From an uncultured Polaribacter sp. (GTDB lineage: Bacteria > Bacteroidota > Bacteroidia > Flavobacteriales > Flavobacteriaceae): DNA of 64,000 nt. This document shows, in pieces, positions 7,219 through 15,346 of this stretch. The notes under the pieces are model-generated. The model did no database searches and was not told the DNA's origin. It worked only from the letters and a program-made list of their open reading frames with translations. Every line of letters begins with the position of its first letter. The first letter of the stretch is position 1. Both the position numbers and the translations under genes were made by a program. The stretch lies in assembly GCA_943788865.1 (NCBI GenBank), contig CALSRX010000002.1, positions 124,001 to 188,000 of the forward strand, given 5' to 3'.

Positions 7219-8283
7219 ATGATACAAAAAATTAGAAAGTACTTATTACTTGTTAGCTCCATAACTGTTATCACAGTAGCACAATCTCAAACTAAAGAAA
7301 CCAAAATAGAAAAACTATTAAATGACAACTTTACACCTACAACTACTGGAGCAAGTGTATTAATTACTAAAAAAGGAAAAACCATTTATCGTAAAGCTTT
7401 TGGACTTTCAAATTTAGAATTGGAAACTAAAATGAAACCAGAAAATGTATTTGAAATTGGTTCTATGACAAAACAATTTACGGCAGTTTCAATCTTAATG
7501 CTTGTAGAACAAGGTAAGATTAGTTTGCAAGATGAAATCACCAAGTTTATTCCAGATTATCCAACACACGGACAAAAAATAACGATACATCACTTACTAA
7601 ATCATACTTCTGGCATAAAAAATTATACAAGCATGAATAAACTATTTAAAATAGCTAGAAATGATATAAACCCATTAGAGTTTATTAGTTTTTTTAAAGA
7701 TGAACCTGTAGATTTTAATCCAGGAGAAGAATACAAGTACAACAATTCTGGATATGTAATTTTAGGATATATCATTGAAAAAACCTCAGGCCTTTCATAT
7801 GCAGATTATGTGCAACAAAATATTTTCAATAAATTGAATATGAAAAATTCTTTATATGCAAGTCACAGTAAAGTTATAAAAAATAGAGCCTCAGGTTACC
7901 ACAATAGAATAGGCTATCAAAACGCTATGTATATCAGCTTCTCTTTACCATATGCGGCAGGTTCTTTAATGACTTCCATAGATGATTTAAATTTGTGGCA
8001 ACAAGCATTGTCTAATAATCTATTACTAAAAAAAGAAACTTTGCAAAAAGCATACACCAACTACACTCTAAATAACGGAGAAAAAGTCAATTATGGTTAT
8101 GGTTGGAATATCAAAACAATTAACAATGAAGTCTCTTACGAACATGGTGGTAGTATTTTTGGATTTAAATCAATGGGGATTTATATTCCGAGCAAAGATG
8201 TGTATGTAGTTATGTTGACAAATTGCGATTGTATTTCTCCAACACAATTAACAAGAGACATTACTAAAATTATTTTAGAATAA
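7219..8283 (+). CDS. Secreted serine hydrolase, beta-lactamase/class C family
   Basis: The 354-residue protein begins with a signal peptide ending near AQSQ (residues 21-24). The catalytic pattern of the beta-lactamase/DD-peptidase superfamily is intact: SMTK (S82-K85), the Y174-N-N element, and HGG at 309-311. Such proteins are periplasmic esterases, DD-carboxypeptidases or peptidases, and most are not true beta-lactamases. The upstream motif shared with the ECF sigma locus suggests envelope-stress control. The substrate is unknown. Confidence 0.88.
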   Translation: MIQKIRKYLLLVSSITVITVAQSQTKETKIEKLLNDNFTPTTTGASVLITKKGKTIYRKAFGLSNLELETKMKPENVFEIGSMTKQFTAVSILMLVEQGKISLQDEITKFIPDYPTHGQKITIHHLLNHTSGIKNYTSMNKLFKIARNDINPLEFISFFKDEPVDFNPGEEYKYNNSGYVILGYIIEKTSGLSYADYVQQNIFNKLNMKNSLYASHSKVIKNRASGYHNRIGYQNAMYISFSLPYAAGSLMTSIDDLNLWQQALSNNLLLKKETLQKAYTNYTLNNGEKVNYGYGWNIKTINNEVSYEHGGSIFGFKSMGIYIPSKDVYVVMLTNCDCISPTQLTRDITKIILE

Positions 8284-8308
8284 TCAACTATTAATAAAAA
8301 CCAAAAAA

Positions 8309-8340
8309 ACCTCTTTGTATTCAAAGAGCTTTTTCTTTTT
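8309..8340 (+). terminator. Terminator after serine hydrolase
   Basis: CTCTTTG (8311-8317) pairs with CAAAGAG (8322-8328) around TATT, followed by a T-rich tract. Confidence 0.65.
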
Positions 8341-8342
8341 AC

Positions 8343-8350
8343 TATATTTG
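8343..8350 (+). promoter_or_regulatory. Candidate -7 box before beta-propeller gene
   Basis: TATATTTG matches TAnnTTTG exactly and lies 17 bases before the start at 8368. The nearest TTTG upstream is 25 bases away, inside the preceding terminator, so the -33 element is uncertain. Confidence 0.35.
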
Positions 8351-8367
8351 AAAAAATCAATTCTGAA

Positions 8368-9219
8368 ATGAAAAAAATCTTATTCTTTTTATTTGCAACT
8401 ACATTTGCTGTTGCACAAACAAACACAGAAGTTTACCTATTTGAACTAAACAATGATAAGGGAAACTGGTCTGTTGGCAAAGGAAAAAATATTTCTAACA
8501 ATCCTGGTTACGACAGTCAGCCTTATTTTTACTCAAAGAATTCAATTATTTTTTCATCAACCAGAAATAATCAAACAGACATTGCTGAATATGATTTAAA
8601 ATCTGGTAAAATCAAATTTATAAGCAACACACCAAATGGAGGAGAGTATTCTCCGCAACGCATTCCAAAATCTAAAGATATCTCTGCGGTTAGATTAGAT
8701 ACTGATGGGTTACAAAGGTTTTACAAATACAATTATAAAACAGGCGAAAACACAGAAATTATAAAAGACTTAAAAGTAGCATATCCGATGTGGTACGACA
8801 AAAATACGGCCATAAATGTTGTTATTGTAGGTGACGATTTAGATTTAATTGTAAGCGAATTAAAATTAAAAAGAAATACCACGGTGCAAAAAAAAGTAGG
8901 AAGATCTTTACATCATATTCCAAATACTACTTTTATTAGCTATATCAATAAAGAAAAAGAACAATGGGAAATCACAATGTTTAACCCTAACAATGGTGAG
9001 CGTAGAAAAATTATTGAAACCGTAGGTAAAAAAGAAGATATTTGTTGGTTACCTGATGGCACAGTATTGATAGCTGTTGGAAACACAATCATGAAATTTA
9101 ACCCTGCAATAGATAAAAATTGGGGAATTTTTCATACGTTTCCTAAAAATAAATATAAAAATATTAGCAGAATTCTTGTAGACCCTAAAGGATCACAATT
9201 ACTTTTAGTATCAGATTAA
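8368..9219 (+). CDS. Secreted TolB-like beta-propeller protein
   Basis: A 283-residue protein with signal peptide MKKILFFLFATTFAVAQ. The body shows propeller-blade repeats of the WD40-like/TolB PD40 kind, for example NPGYDSQPYFY-IIFSSTR, GGEYSPQRIPKS and DICWLPDGTVLIA. In Bacteroidetes these secreted propellers are typically periplasmic and of unknown partner. The gene has its own -7 box and ends convergently, overlapping the anti-sigma gene by four bases. A hydrolytic role is unlikely because no catalytic domain is attached. Confidence 0.75.
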   Translation: MKKILFFLFATTFAVAQTNTEVYLFELNNDKGNWSVGKGKNISNNPGYDSQPYFYSKNSIIFSSTRNNQTDIAEYDLKSGKIKFISNTPNGGEYSPQRIPKSKDISAVRLDTDGLQRFYKYNYKTGENTEIIKDLKVAYPMWYDKNTAINVVIVGDDLDLIVSELKLKRNTTVQKKVGRSLHHIPNTTFISYINKEKEQWEITMFNPNNGERRKIIETVGKKEDICWLPDGTVLIAVGNTIMKFNPAIDKNWGIFHTFPKNKYKNISRILVDPKGSQLLLVSD

Positions 9220-9629
9220 TGCAAGCATTTTTCAAAAAACCCTTTTAAATAAATAATTTGAATTGTAACTAGTAGTCCAAATACTACTGTAATTGCAAAA
9301 GTTGTATTAGAAATTTTCAAGTTTTCAATTACACCTAAAAAACGAATTTTCTCAACAAAAGAAAAATTGAATTTTGGCAATGTAAAAAGCACTTCTTTAG
9401 CAGAATTTAAAGGAATAAATAGAATTGCCATAATTGCCAAGAAAATTACAAACCATCCTTTTTTAGAAATTAAAGGTTTATAAACTGTTGTAGTTTTTAA
9501 AGTTTCTAATGCTGTTATAGACTTCATTAAATTTGCAGTAAAATTTACCGTAGGAGTTTCAGTCGGAATCTCTTTAATATACTTTTTAGCAAAATTATTT
9601 ATTTCTTCTACGTGCTTATTTTCTCCCAT
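9216..9629 (-). CDS. Probable anti-sigma factor, membrane protein
   Basis: A 137-residue protein with a cytosolic N-terminus of about 50 residues and two transmembrane helices near 56-73 and 107-128. Its start overlaps the end of the ECF sigma gene by 14 bases, so the two are translationally coupled, which is the usual layout of a sigma/anti-sigma pair. No zinc-binding HxxxCxxC motif is visible, so the anti-sigma role rests on position and topology only. Confidence 0.65.
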   Translation of the reverse strand: MGENKHVEEINNFAKKYIKEIPTETPTVNFTANLMKSITALETLKTTTVYKPLISKKGWFVIFLAIMAILFIPLNSAKEVLFTLPKFNFSFVEKIRFLGVIENLKISNTTFAITVVFGLLVTIQIIYLKGFFEKCLH

Positions 9630-10199
9630 AATGACTAATTAATTCTGGTTCTACTGTGTTTTTTACAATGCTCAATAATTTTTTTCGAGCTCTGTGTAAT
9701 TTTACTTTTACGTTTGCTTCACTCATAGAAGTTACCTCTACAATTTCTTTCAAACTTAACTCTTTAAAATAAAAAAACAATAAGATTGCTTTTTCATCTT
9801 CTGGCAATTGCTCTAAACAATTGTTTATAATTACAGCTCTTTCTTCCCTTTCTATTCCGTCTAAAATTGTTTCTACTGAAGAAATATAATTAATGGTAAT
9901 CTCATCAATTGTTACATTTTTATTCTGAATCGAATTCTTTTTAATGGCGTCTAAACATGTATTGTAAGCAATTTTATACAACCAAGTAGAAAATTTAGCA
10001 TCTCCTTTAAACTTAGGCAAGTACTTATATGCTTTTAAAAAGCATCTTGTGCAACTTCTTCTGCAACCTCTCTATTCTTTACCATTTTTATTGCCAATGT
10101 AAAAACCATGTCTTTATACTTATCAATTAAGAAAGCAAAAGCATTAGAATCTCCATGTAAGATTTTTTCTATATAGTTTTCGTCAGTTAGCTTGGCCAT
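9616..10199 (-). pseudogene. ECF sigma-70 factor, interrupted by a -1 frameshift
   Basis: Two overlapping frames encode one ECF sigma factor of about 194 residues. The first (10199 to 10035, 54 residues, ending VAEEVAQDAF) carries the region 2 start. The reading must slip back one base at the T run 10041-10037, where TTT is followed by TAA, to continue LKAYKYLPKFKGDAKF and region 4, NCLEQLPEDEKAILLFFYFKEL-LKEIVEVTSMSEANVKVKLHRARKKL. Everything except the frame is intact. It may be a decayed gene, a sequencing error, or a slippage-dependent gene, since U-UUU-UAA is slip-prone. The linked anti-sigma gene is intact. Confidence 0.8.
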
Positions 10200-10205
10200 T
10201 ATTCT

Positions 10206-10235
10206 CTTTGACTCTTGTAAATGTATTTAGGTTAC
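10206..10235 (-). promoter_or_regulatory. Candidate ECF promoter of the sigma gene
   Basis: On the minus strand GTAACC (10235-10230), 17 bases, then GTCAAAG (10212-10206). The start of transcription would fall within a few bases of ATG 10199, implying a very short leader or leaderless message. It is the mirror image of the promoter at 10271. Confidence 0.55.
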
Positions 10236-10276
10236 AAAAAATGATTAAAAAAATTATTTTTGTTTTTTTTGTAACC
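10230..10276. repeat. Perfect 12-bp inverted repeat in divergent promoter
   Basis: GGTTACAAAAAA (10230-10241) and TTTTTTGTAACC (10265-10276) are exact reverse complements separated by 23 bases. Each arm contains the -35-like GTAACC element of one of two divergent promoters. Confidence 0.8.
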
Positions 10277-10300
10277 TTTATTTTAAAGTTTCAGTCATAT
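10271..10300 (+). promoter_or_regulatory. Candidate ECF promoter of the 10341 gene
   Basis: GTAACC (10271-10276), 17 bases, GTCATAT (10294-10300). The predicted transcription start is about 34 bases before ATG 10341. Confidence 0.55.
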
Positions 10301-10340
10301 GGTATGAACGCATTAAAAATAATCATTTAAAATAACAATT

Positions 10341-10679
10341 ATGGAAGTAGCAGTATTAGCAATTATTTTTGGAAGTATATTCGGAGTTTTCTATTTATAC
10401 TTTTCAACAAGAAACAAAGAAAGATTAGCATTGATAGAAAAAGGTGCTGAAGCAAAAATATTTGCATCAGGCAAAAATCAATCTTCTTTCGGTAAAGTTT
10501 TTATCTTAAACATTGCCTTATTATCTATGGGAATTGGTTTAGGGATATTAATTGGCTCTATTTTAAATACAACTTTAGGCTTAGAAGAAGAAGTAGCTTT
10601 TCCAGCATCTATTTTCTTAACTGCAGGAGCGGCACTTTTTGTTGGATTTAATATGACAAAAAAAATGGATAACGAATAA
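10341..10679 (+). CDS. Small membrane protein, DUF6249-like
   Basis: A 112-residue protein with an N-terminal helix at residues 3-23, a short basic cytosolic loop (STRNKERLALIEKGAEAKIF), and two further helices near 53-73 and 85-103. The topology and the ERLALIEKG segment fit the small DUF6249-type proteins often found beside ECF sigma/anti-sigma genes in Flavobacteriaceae; the family name is from memory. It is divergent from the sigma gene and shares its mirrored promoter, so it is a probable regulon member. Confidence 0.7.
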   Translation: MEVAVLAIIFGSIFGVFYLYFSTRNKERLALIEKGAEAKIFASGKNQSSFGKVFILNIALLSMGIGLGILIGSILNTTLGLEEEVAFPASIFLTAGAALFVGFNMTKKMDNE

Positions 10680-10705
10680 ATCAAACCATTCAAATTCATT
10701 TATAA

Positions 10706-10738
10706 AAAACTACTACATTTTAATGTAGTGGTTTTTTT
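10706..10738 (+). terminator. Terminator
   Basis: ACTACATT (10712-10719) pairs with AATGTAGT (10722-10729) over TT and is followed by GG and seven T. Confidence 0.75.
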
Positions 10739-10807
10739 GTGTTTAAAAAGTATGTATCTTTAAAAAATATTTTTTAGCTAAATTGATCTTTTAAAAAAAC
10801 TAAATCA

Positions 10808-12145
10808 ATGAAAAAAACACTTACTACTTTCGCTTTATTTGCAACGATACTTTTAACTGCACAAACAGATCAAAAAATCTACGACATTATTAACAACGTT
10901 TCTGCCAATAGAATTAAAAAAGACATCAAAACACTAACAGAATTTGGCACAAGAAACACGTTTTCTGATACCATCTCAAATACACGTGGAATTGGCGCTG
11001 CTCGTCGTTGGATAAAATCTGAATTCGAAACCATTTCTAAAGATTGTAATAATTGTATCAATGTGTTTTATCAAAAAGATTTGGTTACTAAGAAAGGCAA
11101 CAATCGCGTACCCCATGATGCTTGGATAGTTAATGTTGTCGCTGTACAAAAAGGAACAAAATATCCAAATAGATACATTATTATGAGTGGTGATATTGAT
11201 TCTCGTAATAGCAATGGGTCAGATTTTACCAATGATGCACCTGGTGCAAATGACAATGCTTCTGGAATGGCAGGAACTATTGAAGCTGCCAGAGTTTTAT
11301 CTAAATATAAATTCGAAAATAGCATTATTTATCTTGGATTATCAGGTGAAGAACAAGGCTTGTTTGGAGGTGCTGGTATGGCAAAATATGCAAAAGATAA
11401 GGGTTGGGATATTATTGGCGTACTTAACAATGATATGATTGGAAATATTACGGGTGTTGATGGTGTCATTGACAACAGAGCTTTTCGAATTTTTTCAGAA
11501 CCTGTTCCTGCAAATGAAACTGAAAGACAGCTTAGAGCAAGACGTTTTTACGGAGGGGAAGTCGACGGGGTTTCACGTCAATTAGCACGTTATACTCATA
11601 AAATGGTAAAAACATACATGCCAGAAATGAATCCGATGATGATTTATCGTTTAGATAGGTTTGGTCGTGGTGGACATCATAGACCTTTTAATGATTTAGG
11701 TTTCGCAGGAATTAGAATTATGGAAGCGCATGAAAACTATACCCAACAACATCAAAACATCAGAGTAGAAAACGGAATTAAATATGGAGATACTTTTGAA
11801 CATATTAATTTTGGCTATGCTAAAAAATTGACAGCTGTAAATGCAATTACAATGGCGGGATTAGCTTCTGCCCCACCTTCACCAACAAATGTTGGAATTG
11901 GAGGTATTGTTGAAGCATCTGCAAAATTGCAATGGGATAAAGTTGAAGGTGCAAAGGGTTATAAAATATATTGGAGAGATACCACTTCTCCAACTTGGGA
12001 TCATAGCCGCTTTGTTGGAGATGTTTCTCGTTTTTTATTAGAAGGTATTGTAATTGATAATTTCTTTTTCGGGGTGTCTGCAGTAGGAAAAGATGGACAT
12101 GAAAGCGTAGTTGTTTTCCCTTCTAAGATTATTAGAAAATGGTAG
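10808..12145 (+). CDS. Secreted M28-family zinc aminopeptidase
   Basis: A 445-residue protein with a signal peptide to about residue 19 (LLTAQTDQ). Peptidase M28 landmarks are GANDNASG (bridging Asp), LSGEEQGLFGG (catalytic Glu and a ligand), NNDMIG (Asp ligand) and MEAHENY (His ligand). The first ligand motif, usually GHxDS, reads SGDIDSR here. A fibronectin-III-like domain (SPTNVGIGGI to the end) follows from about residue 355. M28 enzymes release N-terminal amino acids; this one probably works in the periplasm or outside the cell on peptides. Confidence 0.85.
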   Translation: MKKTLTTFALFATILLTAQTDQKIYDIINNVSANRIKKDIKTLTEFGTRNTFSDTISNTRGIGAARRWIKSEFETISKDCNNCINVFYQKDLVTKKGNNRVPHDAWIVNVVAVQKGTKYPNRYIIMSGDIDSRNSNGSDFTNDAPGANDNASGMAGTIEAARVLSKYKFENSIIYLGLSGEEQGLFGGAGMAKYAKDKGWDIIGVLNNDMIGNITGVDGVIDNRAFRIFSEPVPANETERQLRARRFYGGEVDGVSRQLARYTHKMVKTYMPEMNPMMIYRLDRFGRGGHHRPFNDLGFAGIRIMEAHENYTQQHQNIRVENGIKYGDTFEHINFGYAKKLTAVNAITMAGLASAPPSPTNVGIGGIVEASAKLQWDKVEGAKGYKIYWRDTTSPTWDHSRFVGDVSRFLLEGIVIDNFFFGVSAVGKDGHESVVVFPSKIIRKW

Positions 12146-12166
12146 AAACATAAAACCAAGAAGCAA

Positions 12167-13045
12167 TTGGTAACAATATTAATTACAGGAGGAACAGGAA
12201 TGGTTGGTCAACTGCTGGGTAAAAAATTATCTAGCAAAGGGTTTTTAGTTCGTATCTTAACCAGAACTCCAAAAAAGGAAAATGAATTTGCATGGGATAT
12301 TTCTAACAACTTTATTGACGAAGATGTTTTTCAAAATCTAGATTATATCATTCATCTTGCAGGAGCAGGAATTGCTGACAAAAGATGGACACCTAAGAGA
12401 AAACAAGAAATAATTGATAGCAGAACCAAATCAACGGATTTAATATTTCAAAAAGTAAAAGAATTAGACATTCAACTAAAAGGATTTATTTCTGCTTCTG
12501 CAGTTGGTTATTATGGGGCCATCACTTCAGACAAAAAGTTTACAGAAAGTGATTCTCCTGCAAAGGACTTTCTTGGAAATGTTTGTCATCTTTGGGAAAA
12601 ATCAGTGTTAGATTTTGAGGAAATAGGAATACCGACGACCATTTTTAGAATCGGAATTGTATTGAGTAATAAGGGTGGCGCATTAGAAAAAATGAAAACA
12701 CCAATAATAACTCCTATAGCCAATGGAAAACAATACCTCCCTTGGATTCATATTGATGACCTAACAAATATGTTTATTTTTTCAATTGAAAAAAATCTTA
12801 AGGGAATTTTTAACGCTGTTGCTCCAGAAGAACAAACCAGCTATAGTTTTTCTAAACTTTTAGCAAAAAAAACTAAAAAATTGTTTCTACCTATTGGGGT
12901 TCCAAAATTTATATTGCAACTTGTTTTTGGTGAAATGTCAATTATTTTGACCGAAGGAATTAGAGTTTCTAGTGATAAAATTAAAAATACCGGATTTCAG
13001 TTTACACATAAAAATTTAGAAAGCTCTTTAAATAACTTAACTTAG
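12167..13045 (+). CDS. TIGR01777-family NAD(P)-dependent epimerase
   Basis: The 292-residue product starts with the Rossmann motif ITGGTGMVGQLLGKKL and has the TIGR01777/SDR39U1 signatures YIIHLAGAGIADKRWT, SRTKSTDLIFQ and SASAVGYYG (with catalytic Tyr), and ends in a DUF1731-type tail (EGIRVSSDKIKNTGFQF). The start is TTG 12167, 21 bases after the peptidase stop; no ATG is available before the Rossmann motif. Family members are annotated as sugar-nucleotide epimerases but the substrate is unproven. Confidence 0.85.
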   Translation: MVTILITGGTGMVGQLLGKKLSSKGFLVRILTRTPKKENEFAWDISNNFIDEDVFQNLDYIIHLAGAGIADKRWTPKRKQEIIDSRTKSTDLIFQKVKELDIQLKGFISASAVGYYGAITSDKKFTESDSPAKDFLGNVCHLWEKSVLDFEEIGIPTTIFRIGIVLSNKGGALEKMKTPIITPIANGKQYLPWIHIDDLTNMFIFSIEKNLKGIFNAVAPEEQTSYSFSKLLAKKTKKLFLPIGVPKFILQLVFGEMSIILTEGIRVSSDKIKNTGFQFTHKNLESSLNNLT

Positions 13046-13068
13046 CACCCGCATTATAACGCTACAAA

Positions 13069-14703
13069 ATGAAAAATAAAAAACTTTTAAATATTGTATT
13101 TCTTTTTATTACAATTTCAATTACTGCACAAAAAAACAATTTTACAAGACAAGATACTTTAAGAGGCTCAATTACCCCAGAACGAATTTGGTGGGACTTA
13201 AAATACTATCATTTAGACATACAGGTTTTTCCGGAGACAAAATCAATCAAAGGAAAAAATACGGTAGAATATACAGTTTTAAAACCGTATCAAGTATTGC
13301 AAATAGATTTACAACCCCCTTTAAAAATTACCAAAGTAACCCAAAACAATAAAGAACTAAAAGTGATTTCTGAAGTAAATGCACATTTTATCCAATTAGA
13401 AAAAAAGCAACAGATTGGAGATGTAAATGCTATTGTAGTCTATTATGAAGGAAAACCACAGGAAGCAAAAAGAGCACCTTGGGATGGAGGTTTTTCATGG
13501 AAAAAAGATAAAAATAACAATCATTTTATAGCAACATCTTGTCAGGGTTTAGGCGCTAGTGTTTGGTGGCCAAATAAAGACCATATGTATGATGAAGTAG
13601 AGAATATGGATATTAGTGTTCGTGTACCTTCAAACTTGATGGATGTTTCTAATGGAAGATTAAAAAATATCGAAAAACATAACGACAATACTACAACCTA
13701 TCATTGGACCGTAAAAAATCCAATCAACAATTATGGAGTGAATGTAAACATTGGAGATTATGCTCATTTTTCAGAAAAATACAATGGTGAAGATGGTGTT
13801 TTGGATATGAATTATTATGTGCTAAAAGACAATCTTGAAAAAGCAAAAAAACAGTTTAAAGACGCTCCAAAAATGATAAAAGCGTTTGAACATTGGTTTG
13901 GTAAATATCCTTTTTATGAAGATGGTTTTAAATTGGTTGAAGTACCCTATTTAGGAATGGAGCATCAAAGTTCTGTAACCTACGGAAACAAATATGCAAA
14001 CGGATATTTAGGTAGAGATTTATCAGGCACGGGTTGGGGTTTAAAATTCGACTTTATCATTATTCATGAATCTGGGCACGAATGGTTTGCAAATAATATC
14101 ACTTACAAAGACATGGCAGACATGTGGATTCATGAAAGTTTTACCAACTACTCTGAAAGTTTGTTTTTAGATTATTATTATGGAAAAGAAGCTGCCTCTG
14201 AATATGTTGTTGGATTGAGAAAAAGCATCGGCAATAAAAGTCCGATAATTGGAAAATATGATGTAAACAATTCTGGCTCTGGAGACATGTATAATAAAGG
14301 TGGAAATCTTTTGCATACCATACGTCAATTGATTGATAATGATGAGAAATGGCGACAAATTTTGCGTGGCTTAAACAAAGATTTTTACCATCAAACGGTA
14401 ACCACAAAGCAAATTGAAGACTATCTTTCTGAAAAATCTAGCATCAATTTATCTAAAGTTTTTGACCAATACTTAAGAGATTATAGAATTCCTGAATTTA
14501 CGTTCACTATTAAAGGGGGTGAATTCAAGTACAAATGGAACAATACTATTGATGCTTTTGACATGCCTTTAAAAGTATTTATCAATGGGAAAGCAAAAAA
14601 CTTGCAACCAACTACTACCTGGAAAACTGAAAAACTAGCCTCTTCAAATGCCAATTTAAAAGTGGATGTAAACTATTATGTCACTTCTAAAAAATTAGAG
14701 TAA
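13069..14703 (+). CDS. Secreted M1-family metallopeptidase
   Basis: A 544-residue protein with signal peptide ending near ITAQK. The M1 zinc motif HESGHEWFANNIT with the downstream ligand in WIHESF is complete, and YLGMEHQS occupies the GxMEN position that recognises the substrate N-terminus. M1 enzymes are aminopeptidases; this compact form lacks the long C-terminal helical domain of PepN and resembles the secreted Bacteroidetes type. With the M28 gene 1 kb upstream it suggests extracytoplasmic peptide use. The 3' end overlaps the convergent 5-FCL gene by nine bases. Confidence 0.88.
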   Translation: MKNKKLLNIVFLFITISITAQKNNFTRQDTLRGSITPERIWWDLKYYHLDIQVFPETKSIKGKNTVEYTVLKPYQVLQIDLQPPLKITKVTQNNKELKVISEVNAHFIQLEKKQQIGDVNAIVVYYEGKPQEAKRAPWDGGFSWKKDKNNNHFIATSCQGLGASVWWPNKDHMYDEVENMDISVRVPSNLMDVSNGRLKNIEKHNDNTTTYHWTVKNPINNYGVNVNIGDYAHFSEKYNGEDGVLDMNYYVLKDNLEKAKKQFKDAPKMIKAFEHWFGKYPFYEDGFKLVEVPYLGMEHQSSVTYGNKYANGYLGRDLSGTGWGLKFDFIIIHESGHEWFANNITYKDMADMWIHESFTNYSESLFLDYYYGKEAASEYVVGLRKSIGNKSPIIGKYDVNNSGSGDMYNKGGNLLHTIRQLIDNDEKWRQILRGLNKDFYHQTVTTKQIEDYLSEKSSINLSKVFDQYLRDYRIPEFTFTIKGGEFKYKWNNTIDAFDMPLKVFINGKAKNLQPTTTWKTEKLASSNANLKVDVNYYVTSKKLE

Positions 14704-15252
14704 CTCTTTACAAAGTATTTTATCAAGACATACATCGTGATTTTCTTTTGGGACTGAAACGACCTTTTGAAACGGATAAAAAATTCCGATGACAAAGGCT
14801 TCTGGGTGTTGCGACAAAAAGGTATCGTAATAACCTCCTCCGTAACCCAATCGATACTTTTGACTATCAAAAGCCAAACCTGGCACAATAATTACATCAT
14901 AAGTTGCAGCATAAGTTGCAGCATTTAATGGATGTGTAGTTCCAAAAACTCCTTTTTCAATTGCTTCTAAGGATGCTAATTCTAAGTTTTCTAATTGGCG
15001 ATTTTGCAAGGTTTTGGGAGAAACAATTTTGATTCCTCTTTTTAAAGTATTGTTTATAAACGGACGAATATCAATTTCTGTTCCCATGGGTAAATAAGCA
15101 TGAACTACTTTTGCTTTTCGTTCTATGACTAGTTTTTCTAGTTCAGCACAAATCCAAAGATCATACTCTTTTTTTGCTTCTGATTTATTTTTAGCGCGTT
15201 TTTGATACATCTCTTTTCTCAATGCATCTTTTTGCTCTAAAATCGGTTTCAT
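14695..15252 (-). CDS. 5-formyltetrahydrofolate cyclo-ligase
   Basis: About 185 residues from ATG 15252 (MKPILEQKDALRKEM); a TTG at 15273 is the alternative. The motifs LRKEMYQKR, YLPMGTEIDIRPF (substrate contacts) and the ATP-loop signature RLGYGGGYYDTFL are characteristic. The enzyme converts 5-formyl-THF plus ATP to 5,10-methenyl-THF in the cytosol, recycling one-carbon folate. It stands alone, convergent with the M1 peptidase gene. Confidence 0.92.
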   Translation of the reverse strand: MKPILEQKDALRKEMYQKRAKNKSEAKKEYDLWICAELEKLVIERKAKVVHAYLPMGTEIDIRPFINNTLKRGIKIVSPKTLQNRQLENLELASLEAIEKGVFGTTHPLNAATYAATYDVIIVPGLAFDSQKYRLGYGGGYYDTFLSQHPEAFVIGIFYPFQKVVSVPKENHDVCLDKILCKELL

Positions 15253-15346
15253 TGGCTTTAAAATTTTACTCAAATATAGATGAAATTCAATAAAATGACA
15301 TTTAATAATATCTTCATTTTTGTATATTGCTATCCTAAATACTACT

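Noticed and set aside
7219-8283. True class C beta-lactamase (antibiotic resistance gene)
   Set aside because: The SxxK/YxN/HGG pattern is shared by many esterases and peptidases; nothing in the sequence indicates beta-lactam hydrolysis.
14141-14407. Minus-strand frames inside the M1 peptidase gene
   Set aside because: Shadows of a well-supported gene with catalytic motifs on the plus strand.
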